A program made the position numbers and the translations under genes. 64,000 nt of DNA, taken from contig NC_072791.1 in assembly GCF_028583425.1 (NCBI RefSeq), positions 45,701,368-45,765,367 on the forward strand. The letters are read 5' to 3'. Of this stretch, positions 24,327 through 35,400 are shown piece by piece (the first letter of the stretch is position 1; the number at the start of each line of letters is the position of its first letter). The notes under the pieces are model-generated. The model was given only the letters and a program-made list of their open reading frames with translations, had not been told where the DNA came from and ran no database searches. This DNA is from Eublepharis macularius (lineage: Eukaryota > Chordata > Lepidosauria > Squamata > Eublepharidae).

Positions 24327-25005
24327 TGTCACACCTCAAGGGGTTCCTGTGCCAGTTGTGAAGTATGGGAGCCTGGGAACAGTCCCAAGAGAGGCTGCCC
24401 ATTCGTTAGCAGAAAGGTGGAAAAGGCAGGAGAGGGCACCTAAAGAGCATGTGGGGCAAAGGCTGCTAGGATCTCCCTGCTCAGGAATAAAGGCTGCCTG
24501 AGACCTCCATGGGAGTAAAGACCAGCGTGTGGGCATCGGTGTGGCAGCATGAAAGAGAATAATGGGCCAAGCCAGGAGAAAGAGAGGGAAAACAGCTGTC
24601 TAGAAGGAAGACAGACAGCTGGAAAAGTCTGTGAGGTCAGAAGGGAGGAGAGAGACAGTATTTCTGATCAGGAGACCAGCAGGTTACTCTCTGTAAGCCT
24701 GATTGCTTTAAAAGCCTATCCCTGTGGTAAAGGTTCAGTGGCTACAGGCCTCAGTCAGAGAATCCTAGGCAGGAAGCCATGCCTGAGAATAGGAGCAGAG
24801 TATTGATGAAGGCAAGTGGAGAAGATATGGGATAGGCAGACCTCCAAGCTATAGTTAGGTATTTGGTAAAACCACAATAAACGCAATCTAACCCATCTCC
24901 CTGGTGTCATCCCAGTATTGGAGAGTCTAAAGACTGATAAAACACCCTGTGGGAAAGCAGCCCCAAGCTCTAGGGGCTTCACTTTCACCTGTGCCCTGTG
25001 CATAT
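24327..25005 (+). repeat. LTR-like repeat, possible Ty3/gypsy-type solo LTR
   Basis: It starts TGTCACACCTCAAGG. About 550 bp in, AATAAACGCAATC is followed by sequence like an R-U5 region ending near 'ggggcttcactttcacc'. No internal coding region is adjacent. Family and ends are uncertain. Confidence 0.3.
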
Positions 25006-25409
25006 CCTATTTTTCATACATTTATGTAAATATGCCTGTGTGCTTTTTTTTAGTTCTAAAATTCTATATTGATACAGGGTAAGCCTGCCCTTCTTTTGGA
25101 AGCAATGTTATGGAGTTTGTTAATAATTATTCATATTGCTCACCATTAAGGCTATCAGTTCTATATTGGGCTGGCTTTTTAACGTGTTATGGAGGAGGCT
25201 GGCAGGTGGTTGGCAAGGGAGGCAGTTCCTGACATTCATGAGGGTTCCCCCCCCATGCCAACATCTGCATAGTTTAGATGTTGACCTGATGATGTTGAAC
25301 TGAATTTGCTGCTACTTCTGGAGGTTATGTTTCCCATGAATATGACGCGCATGAAATGCTTGACTACCTAATCGAACTTCAAATTAAGCTCTGATACACT
25401 AATTGCAGC

Positions 25410-25603
25410 ATCCACATTTTTGGTACTTGAAGCAGTTAGTGTTGAAACTGTTAGACTTCCAGATCTCCTTGAAAGGATCAGGAGGGTGCACGGTACGGTC
25501 CTCTCACAGAACTGTGCCACTGCAGAATGTGCATACTTGTTTGAAACAAATCTCGAGCCAAAATTTCCCTGCACATGTAAAACTAACAACACATCAGGAA
25601 AAG
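25410..25603 (+). other. Orphan exon-like open frame, unrecognised
   Basis: An open frame is bracketed by a plausible acceptor (ctaattgcag, AG at 25408-25409) and donor (gaaaag|gtaagg, GT at 25604-25605). In this frame the peptide reads ...VETVRLPDLLERIRRVHG... followed by cysteine-containing CATAEC and FPCTCKTNN. It does not belong to EIF2B2 or PGF. It might be a domesticated or transposon-derived exon or chance. I do not recognise the family. Confidence 0.3.
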
Positions 25604-25605
25604 GT

Positions 25606-26420
25606 AAGGATAAACATTCCACACACGTCCTGAGATGATGCAGTTGCATTAATGGGGATTATAAGCAGCACGTTTGAACTGAATCTGCCTTGCAAGCCCC
25701 AGCTTCATTTTACAGCTCCTGAAGAGAGGGCACAAGTTAGTTACCATACATCTTCCCCACCCACATGAAATGTGTGGAATTTAATGCTTATAGCCACAGG
25801 CTTGTGAAATTCCAAACCACAATTGAGCTACATTGTGTGATAAGTAGCAAAGAACATTTTTAAATATCTTTGGGGGCCAAGACAACCTCTCTATTTGTGT
25901 TTGTACAGCACAGAGCACAATAAAGCCCTAATCCAGATTTGGCTCATGTACAACTGCTGTTTAAAGATGATTAGTAACAATAAATATATGCAAAATAAAT
26001 TATTTCAAGGCACATGTCCAAGGGCAGCAAAGTTGAAGTTTGAGCTGACTTCTGAGAGCTTGATTTCTTAATCTTAATGATGTGTAGCGAAAGAGAGAGA
26101 TGCCAAAGAGTAAAAAATAGTCACAAAGATTAAAGAGACATTGAAAGAGAGTTGTAAAAATTATAGACTGAAACCCCTTATATGGTCCAGTGCAGTCAAT
26201 CATCAGGCTGTGGGCCAGGCTGTTTATTTCCAAGATTTAATCTTATACTTTGAGGCATTTTTAAATGTCTTGAATTATAGTGTTTCTACTGAATACAAGA
26301 CACATACAACAGAGCTATGGATATTAAATCCTGAACTGAACAGCCATACCTTGCATCTTTACTTGAGTTAGCATAGTCTAGTAGTTAAGGACTGGGGAGA
26401 AGCTCTCTGTCTAACCTATG
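25606..26420. other. Intergenic, no recognised feature
   Basis: I recognise no gene or repeat. Confidence 0.4.
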
Positions 26421-26424
26421 TATT

Positions 26425-26612
26425 TAAAGTGTTGTCAAAGTCTTAGCCAACTTACAGTGACCTTGTTTTCAAGGCAAGAGACAAACAGAAGTGGTTTGCC
26501 ATTGCTTGCCTCTGCATAGGGACCCTGGATTTCCTTGGTGGTCTGATCTCCACCAGGGCTGACCCAGCTTAGTTTCTGAGATTGGACAAGACTGGGATAG
26601 CCTGAGCCATCC
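26425..26612 (-). repeat. 5S-derived SINE, minus strand
   Basis: Read on the minus strand it has the 5S part ('caatctcagaaactaagctgg'), then 'gcaagcaatggcaaaccac' and 'gtctcttgccttgaaaa', the same order as 18550. Confidence 0.75.
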
Positions 26613-27684
26613 AGATCAGGGCCTGTGTAACCTACCTCATCAGGCTGTTGGGAGGTTGAAAGAGGAGATGTGCACTGCTGTTTCTTGGAGCTGGGTGTGC
26701 TCTAAGCTGCAGAACAAGGTTCCCAATATGGTGTCTGTGGGCACCATGGCACCCACCAACACCTTTCCTGGTACCCTCCAAGCCTTTTTAGAAAGTGGGC
26801 AGGGCCAGGTGGGGGCCCACTATGGGGCTTTTGCTCAGTAGGTCTTCTGATTGGCCATTGAAAATGTAATTGGCTGTGCAGATATTTAAAAAGATGCTTC
26901 AGACAGTAACAGCTGCCACTGCAACACAAGGATCTTCACTGTGTTTCTGTGTGTATTCATTTTAAAAGGTAGCTTCGACTTGAATTTTTGAAGTTACTAT
27001 TAGAGTTATGCATGTCCTCACTCCCTGACATTTTTTGGTTGGCTCCACCTCCAGCAGCAGCTATTTTGTGGTTTATTCCACATCCCAATGCAGTCATTTT
27101 TTAGTTGCACCCACTACCCTGTGTCAGATTGCCAGGCAGGAGCCCTGGATCACAATCATGGTACACACAATTAACTATGAGGCCTGGCCAGTCCACTGAG
27201 GAGATGACCTGGGTCACGTCGTCTCAGAACCCCTTGTAGGGATTTCAAGGCAGATGCACCCTTCCTTAGCACACACATTGATGAGGAAATATGGGAAGTT
27301 TGAAAAACTACTGCTCTACTCTAACTGGCAGCGGACCTCTAAGTTCTCAGCAAAATCCTTAATTTGGAGAGTAAAAGGACTGAACCAGGAACCTTACACA
27401 TGCAAAGTATGTGGTTTACAACTGTGTGGCTCTTCTTCAAGTTTGATTTTTAGTACATCAGTGTGTCATGTGATATAATGTGAAGCTGAGGTTAACAGTA
27501 CAATTTAGAAGAATCACAGAGAAAACATCCATTGATTAAATGAACTGCAGGACCCTTCTAGCTAGTCTGAACTTTTGTACTAAATGACCTTTACTCATGC
27601 CCCACAGCAGTCCTGTACCTGTAAATTAGAACAAACTTTGAAATAGACATTGTGCTTTATTTTCAGTATACACCTTTTGCCGAT
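26613..27684. other. Intergenic, no recognised feature
   Basis: I recognise no gene or repeat. Confidence 0.4.
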
Positions 27685-27930
27685 TTCCTACATTATTTAT
27701 TTACTTCATTTATCCCCCACTTTTCTCCCCAATGGGGACCCAAAGTGGCTTACAACGTTCTCCCCTTCTCCATTTTATCTTCACAACAACCCTGTGATGT
27801 AGGTTAGGCTGAGAGTGTGTGACTGGCTCAAAGTCACCCAGGAAGCTTCTATGGCAGAGCAGGGATTTGAACCAGGGACTCTCAGATTCTGTTTCAACAC
27901 TCTAACAATCACCACACTGGCTCTCACCAC
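27685..27930 (-). repeat. CORE/tRNA-type SINE, well preserved
   Basis: Minus strand. The tail is 'cccaatggggacccaaagtggctta'. The core is 'caaccctgtgatgtaggttaggctgagagtg' and 'ggcagagcagggatttgaacc'. The tRNA-like head is 'caacactctaacaatcaccacactggct'. Confidence 0.75.
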
Positions 27931-28689
27931 AGTACACTTATTCCACTCCTCTTCCTTCTTTACTTGCTATAATTTGAATTTCTAAGTGTAAATTTCTTTG
28001 TGTGGTCCTGAACTGTTAATAACTTGCATATTCTTGAACTCCTTGACTTCACAGGATCAAGAAATGCCTGGGGTTCAGAATATGCACTCTATTACTGGGA
28101 AGGTGGTGGCCCGGGTGAAATCAATCACTGTTCTAAAGGACTTTAAGATAAAGCAGCGGAGCTCACTCATGTCAGTTTCAGGGCAGAAATTAGGGTTACA
28201 TTGACACAAATAGATGCACCAACATCTGGCTGGTCCCTGCACCGTTGCAAGCACGAGTTCACACACTTGAAATATTTCTCCAGTGCACAGGCAACCCTCA
28301 AGGCCGCTTCACACATTTCAAAAGTTATACACAATGTGACTCTGGAACACCATCCGCAGGGACTGTGCAAAGAGTTGCTAGCTGCTTGTCCAAGCCCAGA
28401 GAAGCTCTAGTTGGAGGCAGACGCTTCTGAGCACACCGTGTGTACACAAGAAAGGCCCCTCCACTTGCAATCACGTCAAGGGTTTCACCTTACACTGATC
28501 TATACCTTCCTGCCAGAGTTTCAAAACGTGTTAAGAGGCCCCTGGCATCAGGTTGCACAGGGACACAAATCCGCACGCACACAAAGCTGGTTTTCTCTGC
28601 CCAAAACAGCCCGCATGTCGGGAGCACAGAGAAACCCACACTCACGCTCCTTGACATCCACCCTGTGGTTTTCACACACGCAGGATGCG
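27931..28689. other. Sequence upstream of the PGF CpG island
   Basis: No gene or repeat is recognised. Base composition becomes GC-rich towards 28690. Confidence 0.4.
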
Positions 28690-29480
28690 CGCGCATAAAT
28701 ATACACAACAACCCTGCAAGCTGCGCCGCGCGCGCTCCCTGCAGAGACCGCTGGCCCAGCTCGCCTCCACGACCCGCAAAGGCCTTCCGGCCGCAGGGCA
28801 AACAACAACCCGCTTGCACCAATCCTGTCTCCACGCGCGCGTCTAAGGGAGACGCGGAGCTGGCCTCGGTGCCCGGAGTCAAAGGCGGGAAGCCAACCGG
28901 GTCGTGGGAGGAGCTGGAAGGCGGGCACGTGGCCCTGGGCAGCTGGAGGTGCAGCCGGGAGCCCGGCTCAGAGCAGCCCGGGCTGGAGCGGGAGCCTGCC
29001 GGCCTCTGTTCACTTGCTGGCACCTTGGAAGAGCGCCTGCTTCGGCGGCACCGGCGGCGCTGCTGGCGCCAGGCTGCGGCCCGGGGAACCACGTGCGCCC
29101 TGCCGGGGCCCCGGAGGCGCGACGCCCTGGCGGCTTGGGGGATCGTGCGCGCAGACCCCTCCGGAAGCCCGAACGGGGCGCCCGCGATGCCAGCTCTGGG
29201 CAGCTTCCTCGTGGCTCTCGCCCTGCACACGGTGGGCGCCAAGGTGAGGAGGGAGGCTTTGGGCGTGTGCGTTGGAGCTGGCAAACGCCTCGGTGCAATT
29301 GCCATCCTGTCCCCGAAAGAAGCCCGAAGCAGCTGCTGGGCGTGGTGGGAAGGCGATCGCTCGCCCCGGCTCCCGGCTGGAAGGGGCCAGCGAAGTGTGA
29401 GCGGTCGCTGTCCCGCTTCCGAACCAGGCGCGCCCGGGTGAAGCCCGGAAGGAACGTCTGCCTCTGGCTTCGAGCCTTGT
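28690..29480 (+). promoter_or_regulatory. PGF CpG island and promoter region
   Basis: The stretch is dense in CpG and GC and surrounds the first coding exon of PGF. Long frames on both strands here are a by-product of GC richness. No TATA box is evident. The transcription start cannot be fixed by eye. Confidence 0.6.
29187..29243 (+). CDS. PGF: PGF exon 1 (signal peptide)
   Basis: It encodes MPALGSFLVALALHTVGAK, a hydrophobic secretion signal, then a donor AAG|GTGAGG in phase 0. The frame is open for about 750 nt upstream without another ATG, so this ATG is the first usable start. Confidence 0.9.
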
Positions 29481-32400
29481 CCTGATCCGTGGTGACCGGG
29501 TAAGAGTCGTTGGAGGGGGACTCTGCCCGTGCTGCAAGAGAGCCAACAAGTAGAAATTAATTCAAAAGAGTTTTCGGCTAATCATTAGGAAGAGCTGCCT
29601 GACAGAGCGGTCCCTCAGGGGAATAGGCTTCCTCGGGAGGTGGTGGGCTCTCCTTCTTTGGAGGTTTTAAAGCAGAGGCTAGATGGCCATCTGTCAGCAA
29701 TGCTGCTTCTGTGAACCTAGGCAGATCATGAGAGGGAGGGCAGGAAGGGTTACATCAGTGCTTAGTTCTTGTGGCCCCTGGTAACTTTGTGGTCAGGAAG
29801 CAGTTTTCACCAGGCCAGTTTGGCTAGAAATCCTGACACTATTTTGTCATCTTCTGGGCATGAAACAGGGGTCACTGGAGGTGGGGAGGGGAGATACTAG
29901 TTAATTTCCTGCTTTGTGCAGGGGATTGGACTAGATGACCCTGGAGGTCCCTTCCTACTGTATGATTCTAACTGAGCACTGAAAAAGAGGGTCCGGGGTA
30001 AGCCCTGGTGAGTCCTTGCATGAGTTACACACCCTGCTGCCTTCGTGGTACTCTGTATTACACTTGAAGGTGCCGGGGCTCAAGCCCCTGTAGAAAGCAA
30101 TATCTTGTGGTCGGAAGCCGACCCCCTCCCCATCTCAAGAAGTGTAAGGAGCAAGGCAGGATTCTTACTGGTGCCAGGAAGACACCCTCTGCTTCTTCTG
30201 AGTCCCTGTTATTATTTTCCATGTTCTTAAGCAGAGCGTGGGATAAACCACTTCTGGGTCTTTAAGCCCGATTGGACTTCAGGGGCAGTAGAGCATTTGG
30301 CAACTCTGTTTAGAAGGATCAGATAGCAAGTGACCTGAGAGAGTTCTGCCCGTGACCCAGTAGAAGAATGGACTGACTCAGTATAAAGCGGCTTCATGAG
30401 GATATTTATGTGTGCCAGTCTGGACAGGGAAGTCCAGAAGGGAGGTGATGACAAGAAGCTCGATAGCCAGCAATGTGTGGATCCAGCAAGATGCCCACAG
30501 CAATGTTGCCGACTGTTTTCCTCTGCCTGCTTTGCAATTGTCCCCCTCCGCGTCTTGGACAACAGAGTGGCAGGAACTGCTCTCCCAGCCTCTGCTCAGC
30601 CCAAGAGAAGTCTGCAAAGCAGTGGTTTGTTTCCCTGTTTTGCAAGTTTCTCTTGGCAGAAGGGAGAGGGAAATTCTCCTCTGATAGGAGAGGCTCAAGA
30701 TAATCTCTCATCTCCTGCGCCCAGCCTGAAGGGAGCTGGTAAAGCAGGAAGACTGTCCTTGTTTCACAAGCTTTCTTGGGGGAGATTCCCCCTCTTCTTC
30801 TGCTTCTGGTTTCTCTCCCACATTCCCTTTGGCTGAAGAGAAGCAAATAGCAAGCTGCAGGGCAAAGGAAGGGGTTGCTCTTGCACTCTCCCCATAAACA
30901 TGCCACTCTTCCATGGTAATAGGAGGAACTCATACATGCATAGTCCTGTTGTTCCCTATTTTGAGGAACATTCCTCTTTGGGAAAGGTAAAAAGGGGCGA
31001 GTGAGCATATTTTGTCTGCTATCTGGCAGGATGAAAACTTCCCTCTTTCTTTTTGTTATCTTCACGGGGTGAGGCACTTGGCTCAGAGGGTGTGATGTGA
31101 TGTTTTGGGGAAGGGAGATTCCTGACAGGCATTTACATTCAGGTGTGTGGTTTCAAGAAATATGTGAATGGTCACAGTGTAAGGGAAGATATCAGTGGTC
31201 ATCCTGTCAAAAATCTTTATTAATTATTGCACAGTTCTACTTACCATCAGGATGACTTTTCTCATGGGTGCTTCTTTTTCTCTGGAAGCAACATCATTCA
31301 TTCCAGAGAATCTAGACGGCATCACTGCCAAACTTTTGCAACCCAGCCCCCCTCACTCCTGCCCTTGATGGCCTCTTGTCTCTTTTGCTTCTAACACAAG
31401 CAGTTTTCTCTGGCCGTGAAATAATCTGTTTGCTCAGTTATGACAGAGGCTCACCTGGTTTAGAGGAATTGGTGATAGTGAAGCCCTACCTTTCTGCATT
31501 GCATTGCGATCCCTGGTTGTTCCATCACTCTGACCTGGTCTGTCTCTCTGGAGGCTTTTCAGAAAAGTTAAATTCTGCAGATCAGCTGGTCAGGAGACTG
31601 ACTAATGTCTCCCGGCTTCCTGCCAAACAGCTTTATATGTTTATAATAAATATATGAACGGCTGACCGGGGGGGGGGGGGATTTTAATCAACAGTGGCTG
31701 CTTCTACGCCTATGGACGGTTCCGTTCTAAGACCTGTCCCACATAAGGAATACTCATCATGTAGAGGGCCTCATGTGATGTGTAGCATCTCTTATTTTAT
31801 TTATTTATGTACTTCAGTGAGGACCCAACGCAGCTTACATCGTTCTCCTCACAACAACCCTGTGAAGTAGGTTAGGCTGTGAGTGTGTGACAGACCGAAG
31901 GTCACCTAGCAAGCTGCCATGGGAGAGTGGGGAGTCAAACCTGTGTCTCCCAGATCCTACACTGCCTCTCCATTTTTTTCTTCGCTCCCCAGTAGTACTG
32001 GCAGAAGAAAGAGGCATGGAGGTCTCAAACATTGTTCAAAATGGTCCTTTAATCTGGCCCTCTTTCACATTATCTCTTTGCTTCTGTTTTGGGGCACTGA
32101 ATCAAAATTCTGTATTAGTTCATCAAAAGATAACCTTCTCCAAAAATCCACAGTGACTCTGTGAATTAGTGTTTCTGATATATAAGTATATTTTTTTAAA
32201 AGTGGAATTTAGTCCAATTAGATACTGTTTTAACCATATTTTAGTCCAGCAAACAGGGCAGTGTTGTGGAAGTGGAAGCAAGTTATAGCATTCAAGCTAG
32301 CAATTTTTTTACTGCTTCCAACTATCTGCTTATCCAGTTTAGCCTGGTTATGAATGTTGATTCTCAGATAGTACACTGATACTCGATTTCAGTTGTAAAA

Positions 32401-35400
32401 AAAAAAGCCTTCATGACCAAATCCATCTTCTGCTGGAATAACAATTTTTGAGCTTCTAGTTTGCAATCAAATGCACTAGTAAAAATGAACCCATAAAAAT
32501 GTTTCCTTTAACTTTTTTTTCTTTTACTTCATGACACATTTTAGAACCAACAGGATAAACATGCTTTGAAAGATTTTTTTACATGGATATTTTTTCCCAG
32601 ATGCTGATTTATGCTGGTCATTAAATGCACAGGGACCTCTCCTGTTTGGAGCACGGAATTTACTAATCTCCTGTCTTTTTTCTTTCTGTTTCTCACAGTT
32701 AAGAGGGCATCACTGTCTGACCAGCCCAAATGTGAACTAGCAGCACCGTTCCTCCCACAAGCCTTATTAGATTTGTGAGGCACGGGGATCTATACACTAG
32801 AGTGACAGCTTATGGTCAGAAGCAGAATTGCAGTTTCCCTCTATCATCCAAGAAAACATGTACTATTCCATGGAGGTCTTTCATTCATAGGGTCGCCATA
32901 GGTTGGAGGTGACTTGACAGCACATAACACACACACACTCCGTGGGGCCTGTAGAAAGGCATGACAACATCACTGTGAGTCATAGTAGGATTGGAAAAGC
33001 GCTTCATTTCTGAAATGAGAGGTGCTGCAACTAAACCCTGCCTGGAAATAATATCCTTTTACTTGAAAACCTTTTTTTCTCTAATCCTATATATGTGTGG
33101 ATTGATTGTATTTAGTCATGGATGACGCAAAAGCACTGGGTGCATGCTCAAAGGGATTATCTTCATTATTGTTTCACATGTTCCATATCTGGGTCTAATA
33201 TACATTTTTTCCATTGTGGAACTGGTCTTAATATTGTCTTTTATTTTATATTTGTATTGCGAAACACCTTGGTAGTCTTGGTATGTGGAAAGGTGGAATA
33301 TGAATTAATTAGCGAAATGAATTAATGTGCTGGGTTACTTTTTGCTTCACTGAGTTTCTTCCCTCCTCCCTTTCTCTTTCTACCAGCAAGACTTGTTTCT
33401 TCGAAACAGCACCCCTGAAGTGGGATGTGAGTATAAAACTCGTCTCTCTTGTGCAATGTTTTATACTTGTTTGATGCCTGGAGCAGTTTCCAGCAAGCCT
33501 GCCTGGATCCCCAGGGGGGCAGCTGGTCACCTGCTGTCCAAAGGCATAGATCCAGAGGAGTTGGCCATGTTAGTTTGCAGTAGCAAAATAGCAAAGAATC
33601 CAGTAGCACCTTTAAGATTAACCAACATGCTACAATAAAGTTGGTTAGTCTTAAAGGTGCTACTGGACTCTTTGCTATTTTTTCCAAAGGCAAACTTCCA
33701 AAAGGATGGGCAAGTGAAGCCTCAGTGCTATGGTAGAAAGCTGCCACCAGCATCTCTTAATTAAACCTTCACCTGTGGAACCAAGGGGCAAGTTCCCAGC
33801 CTTACCAAGTTGTAAACACGAAATCAGGCCTGCAAGGTAGGCACTTGGCAGGTTGAGTCCAGAAACAAACTAACAGGGTAGCATGTGGCAAAATTGCCAA
33901 ACAACTGGATTTGGACTTAAGCCACAACTCTCAATAACTCCACACCAAATTAAGAAAAGGAATTTATTAAAACTGCAAAAGCAAACAAAATAAACAGAGA
34001 AATATGTGGAAAAGCACAAAACAGCAACAAACTATTTAAGCTAGGCTATGTTTACTAGTCCCTGAACTTGTTCCAGATGTTACTTTCAGCAAGTTTCAAA
34101 GTCCTAAGGGGAGCTTTAGCTCTTAAGTCCAGAGGTCCTAAAGACAAAGCATAAAGGTTGCTAGCACAGGAATCCACCAGTTGCATAGCATTCAGGAATA
34201 GGAGCAAATGCAGATATGGGTGCAAGAACAGGAACAGGTCTCCCTCTTCTTCTTTGCTGTCTTGCTGCTCTTGCTTTTCCTCCTCTTAGAGACTAGAGAA
34301 ACAACTCTTTTCAAGACCAGCTACCCGCAGCTGGCCTAAACCCTTAGCCAATCTGAAGGGCCAAAACCTCTGATGAAAGGCTCTGCAGCAGCCTGTCTTC
34401 ACAGGTAAAGGAGGGAGGCAAGAACTCATCATCCCACCCCCATAAGGCTATGTGCTAACAAGCCAAGAGGCTGGTGCCAGCCTCCGTCAAGCTTTGTCCT
34501 TGAAAGGTGTTTCAGGTTTGGAAAGGGAACCTTTTTATATACATTAGGATTTCTAAATGTGCCCAAATGTGGCAGAACAGCCTCACTGACCCACAGTCAC
34601 TTGTCTTGCCCTCCAAAGCTTCTAAGCACCATTGGCTGTCCAAGTCTCTGTCTGGCAATGTGCCACTGTCCTGGCTTTCCTGGCTTTCAGAGAAGTTTCC
34701 TCTCCCTCTTTTGGTACACCACTGCCACCATTTGGCCTTTGTAGGAATTAACAACAACAACAACGATAATAACAACAACATTCGATTTATATACCGCCCT
34801 TCAGGACAACTTAATGCCCACTCAGAGCGGTTTACAAAGTATGCTACTGTTACCCCACAACAAAACACCCTGTGAGGTGGGTGGGGCTGAGAGAGCTCCA
34901 GAGAACTGTGACTAGCCCAAGGTCACCCAGCTGGCTTCAAGTGGAGGAGTGGGGAATCAAACCCAGCTGTCCAGATTTGAGTCCCGCACTCTTAACCACT
35001 ACACCAAACTGGCCCCCACTGGGAGGATCAGGGCTCCCAGCTCCCATTCCCTGAGCTACCATTCTAAGGCCCTACCTTGTGTTTGCATCTTCCTCAACCT
35101 ATCATCCAGTTGCCACAGGGAGAGCATACTGCACTTGTGCACTGCTGGAGGATTAGCAATTTTCTGATTTGAAGCAGGAAAACAGCTCATAAAATTTGGG
35201 AAGCCAACAATTTGTTTATTGCAAATACACCCTTCAGCAACTGAACAGACAATTGTGTATGTGGCTGTTACTGGATGGCCAATACAGAAACCAAGTAGAT
35301 TTACATAACTGGAAGCAAAAGACAGAAAAGTTCTGTTCTGCTGAAATAAGACCTGGATGATTGTTCATAAACGGTTAATATCAAAAACACTAACCCAACA

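Noticed and set aside
28440-29441. 333-codon plus-strand frame and overlapping minus-strand frames around PGF exon 1
   Set aside because: GC-rich CpG-island sequence gives long chance frames on several strands. Only the part from 29187 is coding, and it splices out at 29243.
30227-31077. Overlapping frames of 90-223 codons on both strands in PGF intron 1
   Set aside because: No domain, no splice-site logic and frames on both strands at once. They are chance open frames.
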